Notes under the pieces: model-generated
Databases searched by the model: none
What the model saw: only the letters and a program-made list of their open reading frames with translations
Told to the model about the DNA's origin: nothing
Assembly: GCA_047967505.1 (NCBI GenBank)
Contig: CM106538.1
DNA from: Dipteris shenzhenensis
Lineage: Eukaryota > Polypodiophyta > Polypodiopsida > Gleicheniales
DNA length: 64,000 nucleotides
Direction: 5' to 3' (one strand)
Shown: positions 1 to 13,700 of the stretch, piece by piece
How the letters are laid out: each line of letters opens with the position of its first letter
Position numbering within the stretch: position 1 is the stretch's first letter
Made by a program: the position numbers and the translations under genes

Positions 1-1500
1 AGCCACTGCCTCAGTTCTGTACAGCGTCCTCCATCCAGCCATACTGCTTGCATGGCATCTTCGAGCTGTTGCAGTCCACCAATGCTCCACTAACCTACCA
101 GGTAAGTTCACCTTTGTGCTGCCCACATGGCAGCTCGTGCTGTCCATGTGGCAGCCCCATGTGATCTCTTTTGATTGCTTGTATGCTGCCCACATGGCAA
201 CCAAAGTGCTGCCCATGTGGCAGCCACATTGCTTCATCCTGCCCCCGCCCCTTCCGCCCCCCCCCCCCCCCCCCCCCCCCGCCGCCCCCCTTTTCTCTCC
301 CAAAAAACTAGAAAACTCTCCTCATATGGGAGGTCACAGATGGGGAGGTGACCATACAATCTCCAAGGAGGGGGGGGAACAAGAGCCACACCAAACAAAC
401 TCAAAAAAAAAAAGGGGAGAAAAAAAGGAACTAAAAAAAATTGTTTGGAAGTGGGCCGTTTTTGTTTGACACCTTTCAACCCTTGGGAAACATGTTTTGT
501 GGTCACTATGTGCGTATTGCTCTCGCAGCATCATTTTATTAACTTTGTTTGCCAACAAACTATCCCTTTGGCATACTCTTTTGATTTGTTTGTTTACTAT
601 GGATTACAATCCTTGATGTGAGTGAATTTTCCGAGTATTTGAGAATAAACTTATAAATCAAAGGGTTTCAATTAGTCAATTGTTTTAGAGAATGTAAATG
701 CTTTATTGTAGGAGGATGATAAAATAAGAAATAAATCTCACCATCTCAAAGTGGAAGTCGTATTCTATCCGTTGCTTTGTGAGATCAATGTTGCAAGTTT
801 TAAACCAACCATGTGAGACCCCTATTGGACTTGTTGGGCCCTCTTCTTTCTTTCTTGTGCTAGTAGGCAGCGCTTTTGTTTGACAAAGGGGTAGAGATTT
901 AGAAGCTAACCTTTTGGTGTCGCCAAGAGGGGTTCATATGCTAGCATCCTTGATACCCTCAACCATCTGGATCTCTTTGTCCCCAGAGGACAAACAATAG
1001 GTATAGAAAGCTTCTCTCTTCCTTCAAGATTGAGAAAGAGGCATGGTGGTGGAGCACATTTGTGTGCCTTACCCCCACGCAACCACAGGTTTGAGATTGG
1101 GTCTAGTCGTCTTGGTGAATCAGAGCCTAGTTTACCTTGGACCTCATTAGGTTTTTTCATCCCACCTTTTCATACTGGATGATATTAGATGATGCATCAT
1201 CACACACTAAGCCTTAAGGTATCCCCATTATGTTGTGCTTCCTAGGCCTCCCCAAGGAGTATAGAGCCATTTTGTCTTTCATGGGGCCGCGCTCGAGACA
1301 TTGACATCAGCCTCGGTGACGTCAGACAGTGGAGTCCCGAAGGTGTGGTTTACTGTAGACAACTTGGATATCCTACGAGAGTAGGTACTTCTAGAGACCT
1401 TGGGAGATGTCTTCAGACACCAGGCTGAGGTTTCAAGTCTACCAGGGTAGTTTATACGTTATAGATGGATGAGCCACCTGTGCCCATGCTTCGTGAGCGG
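1..1500. other. Intronic or intergenic DNA, no gene seen
   Basis: No conserved coding pattern is visible. Repeated CTGCCCACATGGCA-like words occur at 117-230. A homopolymeric cytosine tract lies at about 257-280 inside C-rich sequence, and an A/G-rich patch follows at 365-440. If the host gene starts further left, this is intron. Confidence 0.5.
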
Positions 1501-2159
1501 TCTGTCTTGTTTGCCTAGGGTCCCGTGCATAATCAACAACAGGACATGGGACACAGGACCCTGTCCCCACCTAGTTGAGAGCCAAAGACGTCTTGGTTTA
1601 AACCCCCTGGGTCATCCTGTGGGAGGGGGTTTGGAGTCTGGACTAGAAAGAAAAAGTTTATTAAAATTATTCGAAAAACCAAGGGGTCAATGAGACTAAA
1701 AGAACGTAGTGAGCTGAGGGGTGGAGCCACTAAGCCAAAACCAACACCCATGAAGAAGGCCAAAGGGTCTATGAGACTAAAGGAACTGATACAATGAATT
1801 CTAGTCTTGTTCTCTACCATCTCGGACAAAGTCGCCATGTCGGAATGAAGAGGACGATGAACTGAAAGAGAAAATGGATGGGATAGAAGGGAACCAAGGG
1901 TTGAAGAAAGGAGAAGGCGGAAGAAGAGGATGAAGGAGCTGAGAGCCCAATGTACCTTCACACCTCACTTTCCGACCCTTGGAAACACCTCCTCTCTGAT
2001 CTGAAAACACTCTTCAAAGTCACCCCTTTGCTGGTCACCCGAACAATCCACTCCTCGAACACCCTCCTCCTCAAAGACATCTCCGAACAGCACCCTAATC
2101 CTCCTGTGTGTGTGTTGGCTCAACACTCCCTCCGCTCCTTGGGTCTCATGCCAACCGTG

Positions 2160-2171
2160 GCTCTGATACCA
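2160..2171 (-). other. Primer binding site (initiator Met tRNA type), minus strand
   Basis: GCTCTGATACCA on the plus strand is TGGTATCAGAGC on the minus strand, the standard plant retroelement primer site. The sequence to its left (about 1500-2159) would be the start of the internal region, but I recognise no gag domain there. Confidence 0.65.
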
Positions 2172-3433
2172 TGTGAGAAGTGCAGTGGAAATGAACGGAA
2201 GAGCGAGAGAGAGAGAGAGAGAAAGAAAGAAAGAAAGAAACAAAGTGTATTATTGTCCACTAAAGGCCAAAATGGGCCCATGGGACATCAAGAACTCTGC
2301 GTACAAGATAGCACAAAATCTACGTGCCACAAAGAAGAGGCATTGTCGAATATCATCTAAGTGCTACGCAATACAATGCAAGTGAAAGTACATAATGTCA
2401 AATCCGAGCCTAAGTACAAAGTAAGCTAGATGCAAGGAAACCGCCCCTGGGTGCAAAATGGGGGGATGAGTACAATATGTCAATGCAAAGATACAAGTCC
2501 ATGTATCACGGAGTCTGAGAACCAAAATAATACTGGAAATCCTGTCCATCGACTCTGCCTTCTGCTATGAGAGTACAAATCTGAGCAAAAGTGAGGTGAG
2601 AGAGAGAGAGAGAGAGCACGCCTCACACACACACATTGAGAAGGAGGGAAAGGAGAGAGGAAGGCACAAGAGAACTGCAAGTGATCTCTGGAGAAAACCC
2701 CGCTACATCTGGGGGAAAACCTTGGAAACAACGGGCTGTTCGAGAGCTCAGAACACACAGCTCAACAGCCAAGTGAAGGGAGCACTAGGGAGTGGATGAA
2801 TCGCTCCACTACCATGCTCCTTTGGTGCACAACAGGGCTGGCTCTGCTCCTCTGTCAGGCCCTCCAAAAGACGTGATCTGCTGCTCCAGAAGATGGAAAC
2901 AAATGAGGGGAGGGGGCCCTATAAATAGGGTCAGCTCCTGCCTCATACAACCGACCAGCAGGGGGGGTGGGCCGACCCACCTTTGCCCTCTAGAAAGGGC
3001 TGGCACACAGCCCTATTGCACCTCTAGGGGGTACCCCCTCTTCCTTGGGACCAGCCACAAGAAAGGCTGCCACGCAGCCATATAGAGGCTGCTGAGTGGC
3101 CGACCAGCAGGTCGGACCACCTCAGCAAAGAACGCGTCTGCTGGGGCCTGCCAAACTGACCAGGCAGTCGGATATGCTGCCCCAAAGGACTAAGGCCACC
3201 TCTCTTGGCCAACCAAGGGCGCCTCCACAGCTAGGCACCATGGCATACATACGGGCCATATTATACTTGATCTGAGCTGCCCTGGTCTGCTCCTACTCTA
3301 TCCTCACGGAGGGTGGGCACACGTGCAACAAGGCCCTGTCTTTGGACTAGCCTAGCCTCACGGGGGGCGGGCACACCCACAAGCACTGGCCCTCTCTCAC
3401 TAAGGTGACATCAGGAGATGTTGACCTCCAACA
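2172..3433 (-). repeat. Probable 5' LTR of a minus-strand LTR retroelement
   Basis: The complement of an initiator-Met tRNA primer site at 2160-2171 abuts a TG at 2172. Reading the minus strand, an LTR would begin TGTTGGAGGTC near 3433 and end ...CA at 2172, about 1.26 kb long. It contains a TATA-like CTATAAATAG near 2930 and GA-rich microsatellites near 2205-2245 and 2600-2622. The right boundary is inferred from the TGTTGG terminus only, since no second LTR is visible. Confidence 0.45.
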
Positions 3434-4627
3434 GGAGCCACTAAGCGGGCATTGACATCCATGATGAATAAAAAAAGAAAACCCATAGTCATGACACAAC
3501 GACACCAATACATATTGAGAACTTTTCAAGCTCAGAGGATGGAAGTTGTCGGGGCATTAATCTTGAGAGGGGGCGGCTTTGTGAGGCTATTGTGGTGGCA
3601 TAAAACTTGGATGGTGGCTGTCGCCACGTGTGGTCTACTGTGGTCCCTTGGCTATGACCCTGCGGCGAACAAGCACCATTGTCACTCCTATAGGAGTGAA
3701 AGTTTTGGCTCCAAGCTTCTTAGGAACATGCTCCGCGCAAGAGGTCAATGGAAACAATCTCATCCATGGATCTTCAGGACAGCCTCCCTCATAGAGCTTG
3801 ATGAGAGTGGCGTGGCATCTCTCAAGCAGCCTCATCTATGACATCCCCCCCAGAGCAAAGATGAGTTTAAGAGGCAGCCCTTGATTTGGCATCTGGATGT
3901 TGGAGACTAGGAGGGCTAGGGAAGCACATGCACATTGGGTGGGTACAATGGGACAATGGGTCGGCAAGATCCATGTGGGTATGGAATCGACTTCTCTAAC
4001 ACATTTTGGAGAGGCTGAGTGTTCTTGCCCACCTGAGAGGGGCCAGTAGTAGCAGGATGCAAGACATTGAGGAGGCCATCCCGGAGACGTGGCAGGAGGG
4101 GTTTGACCGGACCCGAATGCCATAGGCTCTCCAGGACAAGGGTTCCTCTCAGAGCCGGTTTACTTAACTATGGGCTTGAGTACGGAATGTTGAGAGGTTT
4201 AGCACCATTTCTGACTTGCATATGGAGAAAGGCAAGTATTGTATGTATGCGTGGTTTTAGCTTAAAGTATCCTTACTACCAAAACCGTTGGTTAAGAAGC
4301 TCAATGTAGACAACAGTGGCATTGGGTGAAACGATATGTTGAAACCTATAGGTTTACATTATTACGTGGCTTTAGCTTTTAGATCCTGTAGACCAGTCTT
4401 TATACTGGTATTCTGAGAAGGAACCACCATAAGATATATACCATCGTTTTCATTGTATGAGTGATGGTGATCGATTTTTTAAATGGTTGTATCGTGGGGC
4501 ATGAGGGTGGATGAATCTAGAATCAAAGGAGGTGTCATCGCTTGGATATAGTGTGAACAAAAAAATGAGTATCAGAAAATGTATCACGACTAGACAAGTT
4601 TGAGAACAGTGACTTGTGTGCCTGCAG
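3434..4627. other. Intron sequence upstream of the first visible exon
   Basis: No protein family, LTR end or RNA gene could be recognised. Open frames here are short and low in conservation signals. Confidence 0.5.
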
Positions 4628-4725
4628 CTTGGTGGCCCAGATTCTGTTGCTGAAATTACAGGTCGCCGTGGTTTTTTGGTTCGTGCTGCAAGTGGAAAGG
4701 GTGTTGTTTATCAGTCTCGCAATAC
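4628..4725 (+). CDS. FGT1: FGT1-like exon 1 of window
   Basis: The acceptor TGCAG precedes 4628 and the donor GTAAG follows 4725. The exon encodes [20 protein letters not shown] and then [13 protein letters not shown], a conserved strawberry notch segment just before the helicase C-terminal motifs. It ends two bases into a Thr codon that exon 2 completes. No upstream exon is visible in 1-4627, so the preceding intron is at least 4.6 kb. Confidence 0.9.
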
Positions 4726-7700
4726 GTAAGGTTACACTCAAGTGTGCCCTTTTTAAGTTTAATTCTCAGCTACTTTTGTTTTGTTGATAATTCTACTTGA
4801 ATTTGGATGCATTTCAACAGGAAAGAGATTGCCATGGAGATGGTTAATATGCATGAAAAACAGCAATTTATGGATGGGAAGAAACTTGTTGCAATTATTT
4901 CTGAGGCTGGATCGGCAGGTGTGTCATTACAAGCAGACAGACGAGTCATTAACCAGGCATATACATGACTCTTAAACTTGTCTTGCTATCAGTGAGTAAA
5001 TGTGATGAGTAGTCTTCTGCTGCGGGATAATTTTATAACTAGTACTACTGTGGACGTCCATGCCATGGTGGAAACATGTGCAATCTATTGTAGTATCAAA
5101 TAGAAGCTATAACATGATGTTAGGTGGCTCTTCAGTTTAAAGAGGTACACTATCCTTCAGAATCTCGCTCTACAGAACGAGAACTGAGATCCTGATTGAG
5201 ATTGGCTGTTTAATGGATCTAAGCATTGGGTATTTCTGTCAAAATATTTCTCGTTTCCTTTACTTTGTACTGTAGGTTTTGATCAACCAACCCACCTCAG
5301 AGTCCTTTTATGCAAGAGATCAATAGTTATAAGAACCCCCCGCATGTCCCTCTCTTTGAATGAGATTAGTCATGCGATGTAGCTCATCTGTTTATTATAC
5401 AGAGAAGGAGAGTACATATTACTTTAGAGCTGCCTTGGAGCGCTGATCGTGCAATTCAACAGTTTGGAAGAACTCATCGTTCGAATCAAGCATGTGCTCC
5501 TGAGTACAGGTACATGCTGAGTCTCAGCTGTGTAAGGGAGTTTGTGAATGGTTGAGAGCTTGCTCAGTAAGAAAAAATTCTCATTTTGCCTGGGCTATGG
5601 TGAGACTATTTGTATGTGGTTTCTGTCTTTTTATAGTAATTTTGAAAAACAACTGGTAAAATTCATGCTTTTGCAGCACTTGTTGAAAGTAAATCCATGA
5701 TTTTCTTGTGTTCAAGTTGAGGATGATGCCTCCTACTGCCTTTGGGAATATCATCATCTACTACCTTGGGAATACATTATAAATTATCATTTGGTATTAT
5801 GGTGTCTGTGCAAAATAAGTTTGTTATTGGGAACCTAGTCTGGATGTCGCTTTATGTAAATGCGGTTTCCCTCAGATTTTTATTTGTCAGTATCATTTTG
5901 ATCCTCCATCTGATTCTTTCCTCCCCTTTCTAAAAGGAACGATGGATTATTTTTTTCTAAATAGTGATAATGGCATTTCTATTTCCTCTGTATATTTAAA
6001 GAAGTTGAAAGGTCTTGTACAGTTTGGGAAGATGCAGATTCCTGGTATCTTTATTGAAATGAGGTTGATTTTTCAAATTTCTGTGCTCATCAAGCATGAC
6101 AGAAAAGATGATGAAGCGGGACAGGACTGGCTAGTTTAGAATATGTTTTTAAATTTATATGACTTTTCTAGAGATGTTCTCAAGATTTTAAATCACTTCC
6201 CTCGCTCTTTGATAAAAATTCAGTTGGTTTTAAAAAAACTCTCTCTGAATGAGTGAGAGGATGAATTTGTATGTGTGCGCGGGTGCGCATATGCGTGCAG
6301 TGTGAGCTGACAATGTGTATCATACATATGAGCTACGGTACTGTCTGAATTGCACCACTAATGGAGTTTGCCAGAACTTGTTATTTACATGCTGCATGCA
6401 GCATGCAATTAGAAAGGGATCCTGTCAGAAGAATGAGCTGATTGACGAGGAGTTTTTGTTTAGGCTGTTGTTTACGAATCTTGGCGGCGAGCGTCGGTTT
6501 GCATCCATTGTAGCAAAACGCCTAGAAACCCTTGGAGCCCTGACTCAGGGTGACCGCAGGTGAGGAAACCAAATGCATGCTTCCTTTTTGAGGCATGAGA
6601 ATTGTCAGGATGTGGGGTTTTTGTCCATTTTAGCCTGAAATCACCTTACATGCAGAATGGCATGGTCATTGATAAAATTAGTTCTGGGATGTGGCAGGGC
6701 TGGCCCATCTTTAAGTGCCTACAATTATGACAGTGTTTATGGCAAGAAGGCCCTTGCTTTGATGTACCGATCAATAATGGAGCAGGTCAGCATACCAAGC
6801 TCCTTTCTTGCTTTGAATTCTTTTTTGTACCTGACCTGATCTGCAATGCCACCTGTGATTGTGTCTGCAACTAATGAAACTAGTTTTTATTCTGCACAGT
6901 GTGATTCTCCAGTTCTGCCTCCTGGTTCTACCAGCGATGGTGATGGGTCATCTCGAGATTTTTTAAAGTTTGCAAGAGCTGCGTTATTGGCAGTGGGAAT
7001 CATTAGAGATGCAGTTCCTGGTATATTCACTAGGCATTTCTAGCTGTTTTGATCTTTAAATTAAAGATTGTCTAGCAGCCTTGGATATTTGTGATGTGTA
7101 GTGTAAAGCTGATTTTTGACTTTCATCGGAACGTTTCTGTTGATTGGTCAAGCTACGTGTAAAGCACTCAAACTTGTATTAAAACTACTCTTTCAAACGT
7201 CAAAGATCGGGATTTGAATTTGACTCTGGGTGTGAACCCAAAATTTCAAAGCCAGGAGGTTGCTTGACATAAACCTCTTCCAACAAGTCTCCATTAATAA
7301 AAGCGGTTTTTATGTCCAACTCATGAACATTCCAATAAAAATGTGCAGCCATAGCAATAACTGATCTAATAGTGGTCATTGTGGAAGTAGGAGCAAATGT
7401 CTCCTCATAATCAATGACCTTCTTTTGAGCATAGCCTTTTGCAACCAGTCATGCCTTGTACCTGTCAATGGACCCATCTGACTTTCTTTTTACTTCGAAA
7501 ACCCATATGGTACCTATGGCATTCTTTCCTAAAGGCAAATCCACAAGATTCCAGGTCTGATTTTTGTCAATAGATTGCAACTCATCTTGCATGGCTTGCA
7601 TCCAATGCACATTATTCTTGGCTTCTTCAAAAGTATCAGGCTCTTCCGCATCAAGAAGAGTACCTGCATAAGCTGATTCAACAGAAAGAGCCCCCCTTTG

Positions 7701-10700
7701 TGCCTTGCTGCACCAGCAGTTCTGCCAGGCAAAGGAGCATCAAGCCTACTCTCCTTGAGAGTTTGGAGCAGCCAATTCGGGACAGTTTTGGCTGTGTGTA
7801 TTTCTGTAATCTCTTGCTTGACAACATCTTCCATTGCCTGTGGAGGAACCAAATCAGCCTGTGGCTGAATCGGGGCATGTGGAATGTAGGCCATCTTTTG
7901 GTGGTTCTAGTGATGCCCTATAGGCCATGGTATGTGCCTTGTAGGCATAAGTGTAGGCACTTATAGTGTTAGTGCCTTCTATGCCACATAGGACACTTAG
8001 TCCTATGTGACACCTAGGACACTTAGTCCTAGGCCTAGGTACAAGTACTTTGTACTTGTGTTTTTCAACCTTATCTAAGTTTGACGTGACTTCTCTTTCG
8101 ACTCGTCTTGTACCTGCACTCTCTCTCTCTCTCTGACCCGTACCTTAAGTGGTATCAGAGCAGGTATTGCTCTAGCCCTCCAGCTCTCCTCAGCCCCGAG
8201 CCCTCCATAGCTTATTGGAAGTTTTCTGCCCTGCTGGTCGACACATTCCCAGGCTGTTCGAGGTGTATCTTCAGTGGCTGCGTCCGTACTGCACGAAGCT
8301 GTACCTGCGCGTTGCATCGTTGTACTGAAATCCTGCATCGCCGTACTTTGCGTCGTACCTTCCGTACGTGTAACGTACACTGCGCAGTACCTTCCGTACG
8401 TGAGCATACCTGCGCCGTACTCGTACTCTGCGCCGTACATCAGTCGTCAACTGTACTTGCGCCGTTGTACTGTACCGTACATGAGCAGACCTGCGTCGTA
8501 CTCGTACTCTGCGCCGTACATCCGTCGTCAATTGTACCTTCAGTCGTCAACTGTACCTGCGTGGTACCGTACGATGCGCTGTACTCCATCCGTACGTTGT
8601 AGTGTACCGTACGCCGTTTGGTACCTTCGCTGTACAAGGTCCTTGGTCTCACTGCAGTCATCTACAGATTTGGGGCTTTTGCAGGACATTGGCAAATTTG
8701 GGGTTTTCATTTCCTTTCACCTCCTTTAATTGCAATTTCTTGCAAGAAATTGGAGTTTTGGGATTTGTTCTGCAATTTCTTGTTTAGATTGCAGTACATT
8801 GGGTCAGATTGCAGGACATTCAGTTACATTTGCAGGATATTGAGTCAGACTTCCATACATTGGGTCACATTTGCAAAATTTCAGCAAAATTTGGGACTTT
8901 TCTGAATTTGCCCTCTTTTTGGCCTATTTGCCTTCAATAAATTTGGGGCTTTTGCCAAATTTGCTGTTTTTGCAGTGAACATTGCCTGTCACAGTCACAT
9001 TTGGGTCAGATCTGCATTTGCCCTTTGATTTGGGTCAGAAATTTGCAGATATTTGCTGTCATTTTTGGGACAGCCAGCTTTTTGTAGTGATAGCCTTGAG
9101 GCTTTTGGGTTTTCAGGTCTTTTACAGGTTATCACAGTTGCTATGGCTGGGAACAATCAAGATTTATTTGGAGTTCTTCGTGGAATATTGTTTCTGGGGT
9201 TGATCTGAGCACAGCAGCTGCAATTCCTCTACGCATAGCAGCTGCAATTCCTCTACGCATAGCAGCTGCAATTCCTCCCATGCATCTGCGCACAGCAGCT
9301 GCAATTCCTCTACGCATAGCAGCTGCAATTCCTCCCATGCTCTTTTTGTGCCTGGCATTGAAGTCAACTTGATTTCAATTTCAGCAATTGCTACTTCAGG
9401 TTTCAGAGTGATTTTTGATGGCTACAGATGCCTAGTATATGATCTTCGTGATGACAATGCCATAGTTGTCACTGGCACTTTGCAAAAAGGGCTTTATCAC
9501 CTTGATCATCATTCAGCTGCACTTTCTACTGAAGCATTAGCTATTTCAGATTCACAGCTTGCTGAAACTCATCTTTGGCATGAGAGAATGGGCCATCTCA
9601 ATTATAGAGCTCTTGCAAAGCTACATTCACAGCAAATGGCAAATGATGTACCTCAGACTCACACAGTTTCTAAACATGCGTGAGGGTTGTCTTTTGGGTA
9701 AGATGCATCGATTTCCTTTTCAAAAGAATTGTCTAAAACTCTCACAAAGGAAATTGCAGGTAGTACACAGTGATGTCTGTGGCCCAATGAGGACAAATGC
9801 CATTGGAGGATACAAGTATTTCATGACTCTCATTGATGATTTCACAAGGTATTGCTGGGTATATCCTTTAAAGGCCAAATCTGAAGTTTTCTTATGCTTT
9901 CAGAGATGGCTGAATATGGTTGAGAATGAATCAGGATGCAAGCTTGTCACCCTCAACACAGGTAGGGGGGGTGAGTATATGTCAAAGGAGTTTGATGCAT
10001 TTCTATCCTCATGGGGCATTATTCACTTATGCACTACTCCTTACACTCCTCAGCAGAATCCTGTTTCTGAAAGGAAAAACAGGTCCACAATGGAGATGGC
10101 CAGATGCATGCTTAAGGCCAAGTCTTTGCGCAATAAATTTTGGCTTGATGCAGTAATGTGTGCCAACTATGTGCTGAATAGATCACCTACACGGGCATTA
10201 AAGACTATTATACCTTATGAAGCATGGAAAGGCAGGAAGCCTTCACTTTCACACATGAAAGTTTTTGGGTCTCTTGCATATGTTCATGTACCATCTCAGC
10301 TGAGACATAAGCTTGATGACAAGGCAATCAAATGCATATTCATTGGTTACAGCCAAGAGAGCAGAGGGTATCGGTTATATCAACCAAATACTGGGAAGAT
10401 TATTGTCAGTAGAGATGTGATCTTTGCTGAACATTCAGCTTCTCCTCTTGTGGACTGCAAAGCAAAGCCAGATATTGACATGTTTGATGCCTTTGAATCT
10501 TGGTTACCTCTACCATCATCAGAAGAGGATTTTGAGCAGCCTCCTGCAGGCCCTCCACGAAGCAATAATCAGCCCCTACCTCATGCTGATTTGCAAGTTT
10601 CTCTTCCGGCACAAAATGGTCCCACTACTCATGATGCAGTCATTTAAGAAAGAGTTGTCAATAGACAGCAAAGGCAAGTTCCCAGATGGCTTCTTGACAC

Positions 10701-13700
10701 ATTGAGGGACAGCAAACAAGATCAGCCTTTTGCTGCCCGGACAAGATCAGGGAATAGACAGCATGGTCACTTTCTTGAGTTTGCACTCCTTGCTACAGCT
10801 TGCAATGAAGAGCCTTTGTGCCATAAAGATGCTTTTGACAGCAAAGAGTGGATGCATGCAATGAAAGCTGAGTTACAATCTATTCGATTGCCAAAAATGA
10901 CACTTGGGAATTAGTAGATCTCCCACCTGGCAAGCATGCCATTTGAACGCGGTTAGTCTTTAAATTAAAAAGGAAATCTGATGGAAGCATAGAATGATAC
11001 AAAGCCCGTCTTGTTGCAAAAGGGTATGCCCAACAACAAGGCATTGACTTTGAGGAGACATTTGCTCCCACATCTAGGATTACCATTCGATGTGTCATTG
11101 CCATTGCAGCCTATCATCATTGGCAAGTGCACCAACTTGACATCAAGACTGCCTTTCTTCATGGGGATCTGCAGGAAGAAGTCTATGTCACACAACCTCC
11201 TGGCTTTGAGGTTGTTAATTTTGAAAATAAGGTATGCCGGCTTAGAAAAGCCCTTTATGGTTTAAAGCAGGCACCCAGGGCATGGTATGCCAAAATTCAT
11301 GCACTCTTTCAGAATAGTCCCACAGAACCCACTCTTTATTTCCGTGGGAGTGGATCTGATTTTTTAGTGCTGATTTTATATGTGGATGATATGCTTATCA
11401 CGGGCCCAGATACTCAGCAGATTGCAGCTTTCAAGGCTGATTTGCAGCAGATTTTTGACATGTCAGACATGGGACAGCTCCATTATTATTTGGGCATTCA
11501 GTTTGCTCATGTTGAGGGGGGTATCATGATGTCTCAGTCCAAGTATATTGGACAGCTCCTTGATCGTTGTCAGTTTGAGGATTGCAAGCCAATCTCTACT
11601 CCAGTGGACCCTGGCTTCAAATTCTCAGCTCATGATGGGAGCCCACCATGTAATATCACTCTTTATCAGCAGGCTGTTGGATGCCTTATTTATTTATGTC
11701 ACACGAGACCTGACTTGCAGTATGCAGTATCTCAGCTCAGCAGATTCATGCACATGCCCAGTTCACAGCATTGGCAGGCAGTGAAGAGAGTCGTCAGATA
11801 TCTCAGAGGCACTCAGGATTTAGCCCTCTTCTATGGTGATCAGGGTTCACTTACCATGCATGCTTACACGGATAGTGACTGGGCAGGATGTTCCGACACC
11901 AGAGTGTAACATACTGGCAATTGTTTTTTGCTTGGCAATTCATGTATTTTTTGGCTCAGCAAGAAGCAACCGACAGTTGCCACGTCTAGTTGTGAGGCTG
12001 AGTACAGGGCAGCCTTCACCGCTACAGTAGAGTGTGTTTGGCTTCGACAGTTACTTACAGATCTTGGTATTTGCCAGACATCCTCCACTATTGTCTACAC
12101 TGATAGCCAGAGTGCTTTGGCCAATGCGCGTAACCCAGTGTTTCATGTGCGTACCAAGCATATTGAAGTTCACTATCATTATGTTTGGGAGCGGTTGTCA
12201 GCAGGAGACGTAGAGTTGTCCTATCTTCCCACATAGGACAACATCGCAGATATGTTTACAAAGGCACTTCCTCGTCCCAAGTTCGAAGTCTTCCGACAGG
12301 CTTTACACTTGGTTCCCTTTGTTACATGATCTGACATTCCTTGTACATTCATAGGTGGCTATATCCTTTTGGATGAACATGTGCCACCATGACCAGAAAC
12401 TACCAGGTATTCTGAGACGTTTCCAGAGTACTTCAGCCCATTTCATGGAGGGGGGTTTGTAGGCCATCTTTTGGTGGTTCTAGTGATGCCCTATAGGCCA
12501 TGGTATGTGCCTTGTAGGCATAAGTGTAGGCACTTATAGTGTTAGTGCCTTCTATGCCACATAGGACACTTAGTCCTATGTGACACCTAGGACACTTAGT
12601 CCTAGGCCTAGGTACAAGTACTTTGTACTTGTGTTTTTCAACCTTATCTAAGTTTGACGTGACTTCTCTTTCGACTCGTCTTGTACCTGCACTCTCTGTC
12701 TCTCTTTGACCCGTACCTTCATGGAATAGGAGGAACTTGCTGTAAATCCTGATTTTCAGCAGGGACGTCATATGCGGAACCCAAAGCAATGGGTAGTAAT
12801 CCCTCAAAAACATCATCTGATGTAGAAGAAGCTGGCACATTAAATCCAGCTTGTGTATGTGCTGAAGTTTCTGAAAAGATCTGTCACGGGGGCGTGAAAT
12901 TCTAATTACTTTAATGTGCTACGAGGCTGTGACAAATTTGGCTTTAAAAGTCCAAGTGTGGGCTTAATAATGTGAATTTAAATGTGGCATGGTACCTAGC
13001 ACATAAGTGTAATTAATCCGTAGGCCCAAGGGCATTCAAAGGATTTAAAGGGTGGTTTGATGGAAATGATGTGGCAACTTTAGTGGTTTGGCCTCTCCCA
13101 AAACCAATCTAGCCCAGTCTAGAGCATTCAAGAGGTGGTTTTTGAGTTTTCTAGATGGGTTTGGTTATTTCTAGTGTTTTTGAGGCTTCTCTTCCAAGAA
13201 CTGGAATTTCTTCGTGCTTTTGCAACCCTCACAAAGCTGAGTGACGAATTTTGCCATAGCTCCTCACCCGTTGGATTCCGCGATCTTTGTTTGTCCCAAT
13301 GGCTTCCCCTCTACCTCCCCTACGCACTTATACCCTTTTCTTGAAAGGCGCTTTGTAGATTTGGCTGAGTAGTACAGCCAGAGTGAGGAAGGTAACTAGA
13401 GGAGGTAAGGCAAGATGAAAGGAGTATGCTTGAGAAGAGGATGTAAGGCTGCGGGCAAGATGGAAGGAGCAAGCTTGAGGAGAGGAGTAAGGTAAGAAGA
13501 GCAAAGTGGAAGAAGTGTTTGTTGCGGGTGAGATATAGAAGACGAACGACTACTAGGGGATTTATAGAACTGCAGACTCATAATGTGGGATAAGATTTAG
13601 AATAAAGAATTGGTAGAGGCTGAGATGATTAGATTATCTGAAGTAACAGATGCAAGACCGTAATGCGAGACGTGTGAGACATGTAAGATAGTGAGTACAT

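Larger units (their letters stand above)
7885..12721 (+). mobile_element. Copia element A, complete LTR to LTR, defective inside
   Basis: Two 264-bp LTRs (7885-8148 and 12458-12721) flank a 4.3-kb interior. A 5-bp target duplication TGGAA lies at 7880-7884 and 12722-12726. The primer site is at 8150-8161 and a purine tract lies before the right LTR. The LTRs differ at about three positions, so the insertion is recent, yet gag is almost wholly missing and pol is broken by stops and a frameshift. It was probably mobilised by enzymes of a relative. It sits inside the RT linker of copia C on the opposite strand. Confidence 0.92.

Noticed and set aside
1533-1961. 142-codon minus-strand frame as a gag gene
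   Set aside because: It lies near a primer site but has no capsid or zinc-knuckle motif, so I left it unassigned.
8108-8729. Long plus and minus frames across the copia A leader
   Set aside because: They reflect the GTAC and CGTAC word repetition and lie between primer site and gag start; they show no domain.
9141-9367. Leucine/alanine-rich frames on the minus strand
   Set aside because: They are translations of the 24-bp minisatellite.
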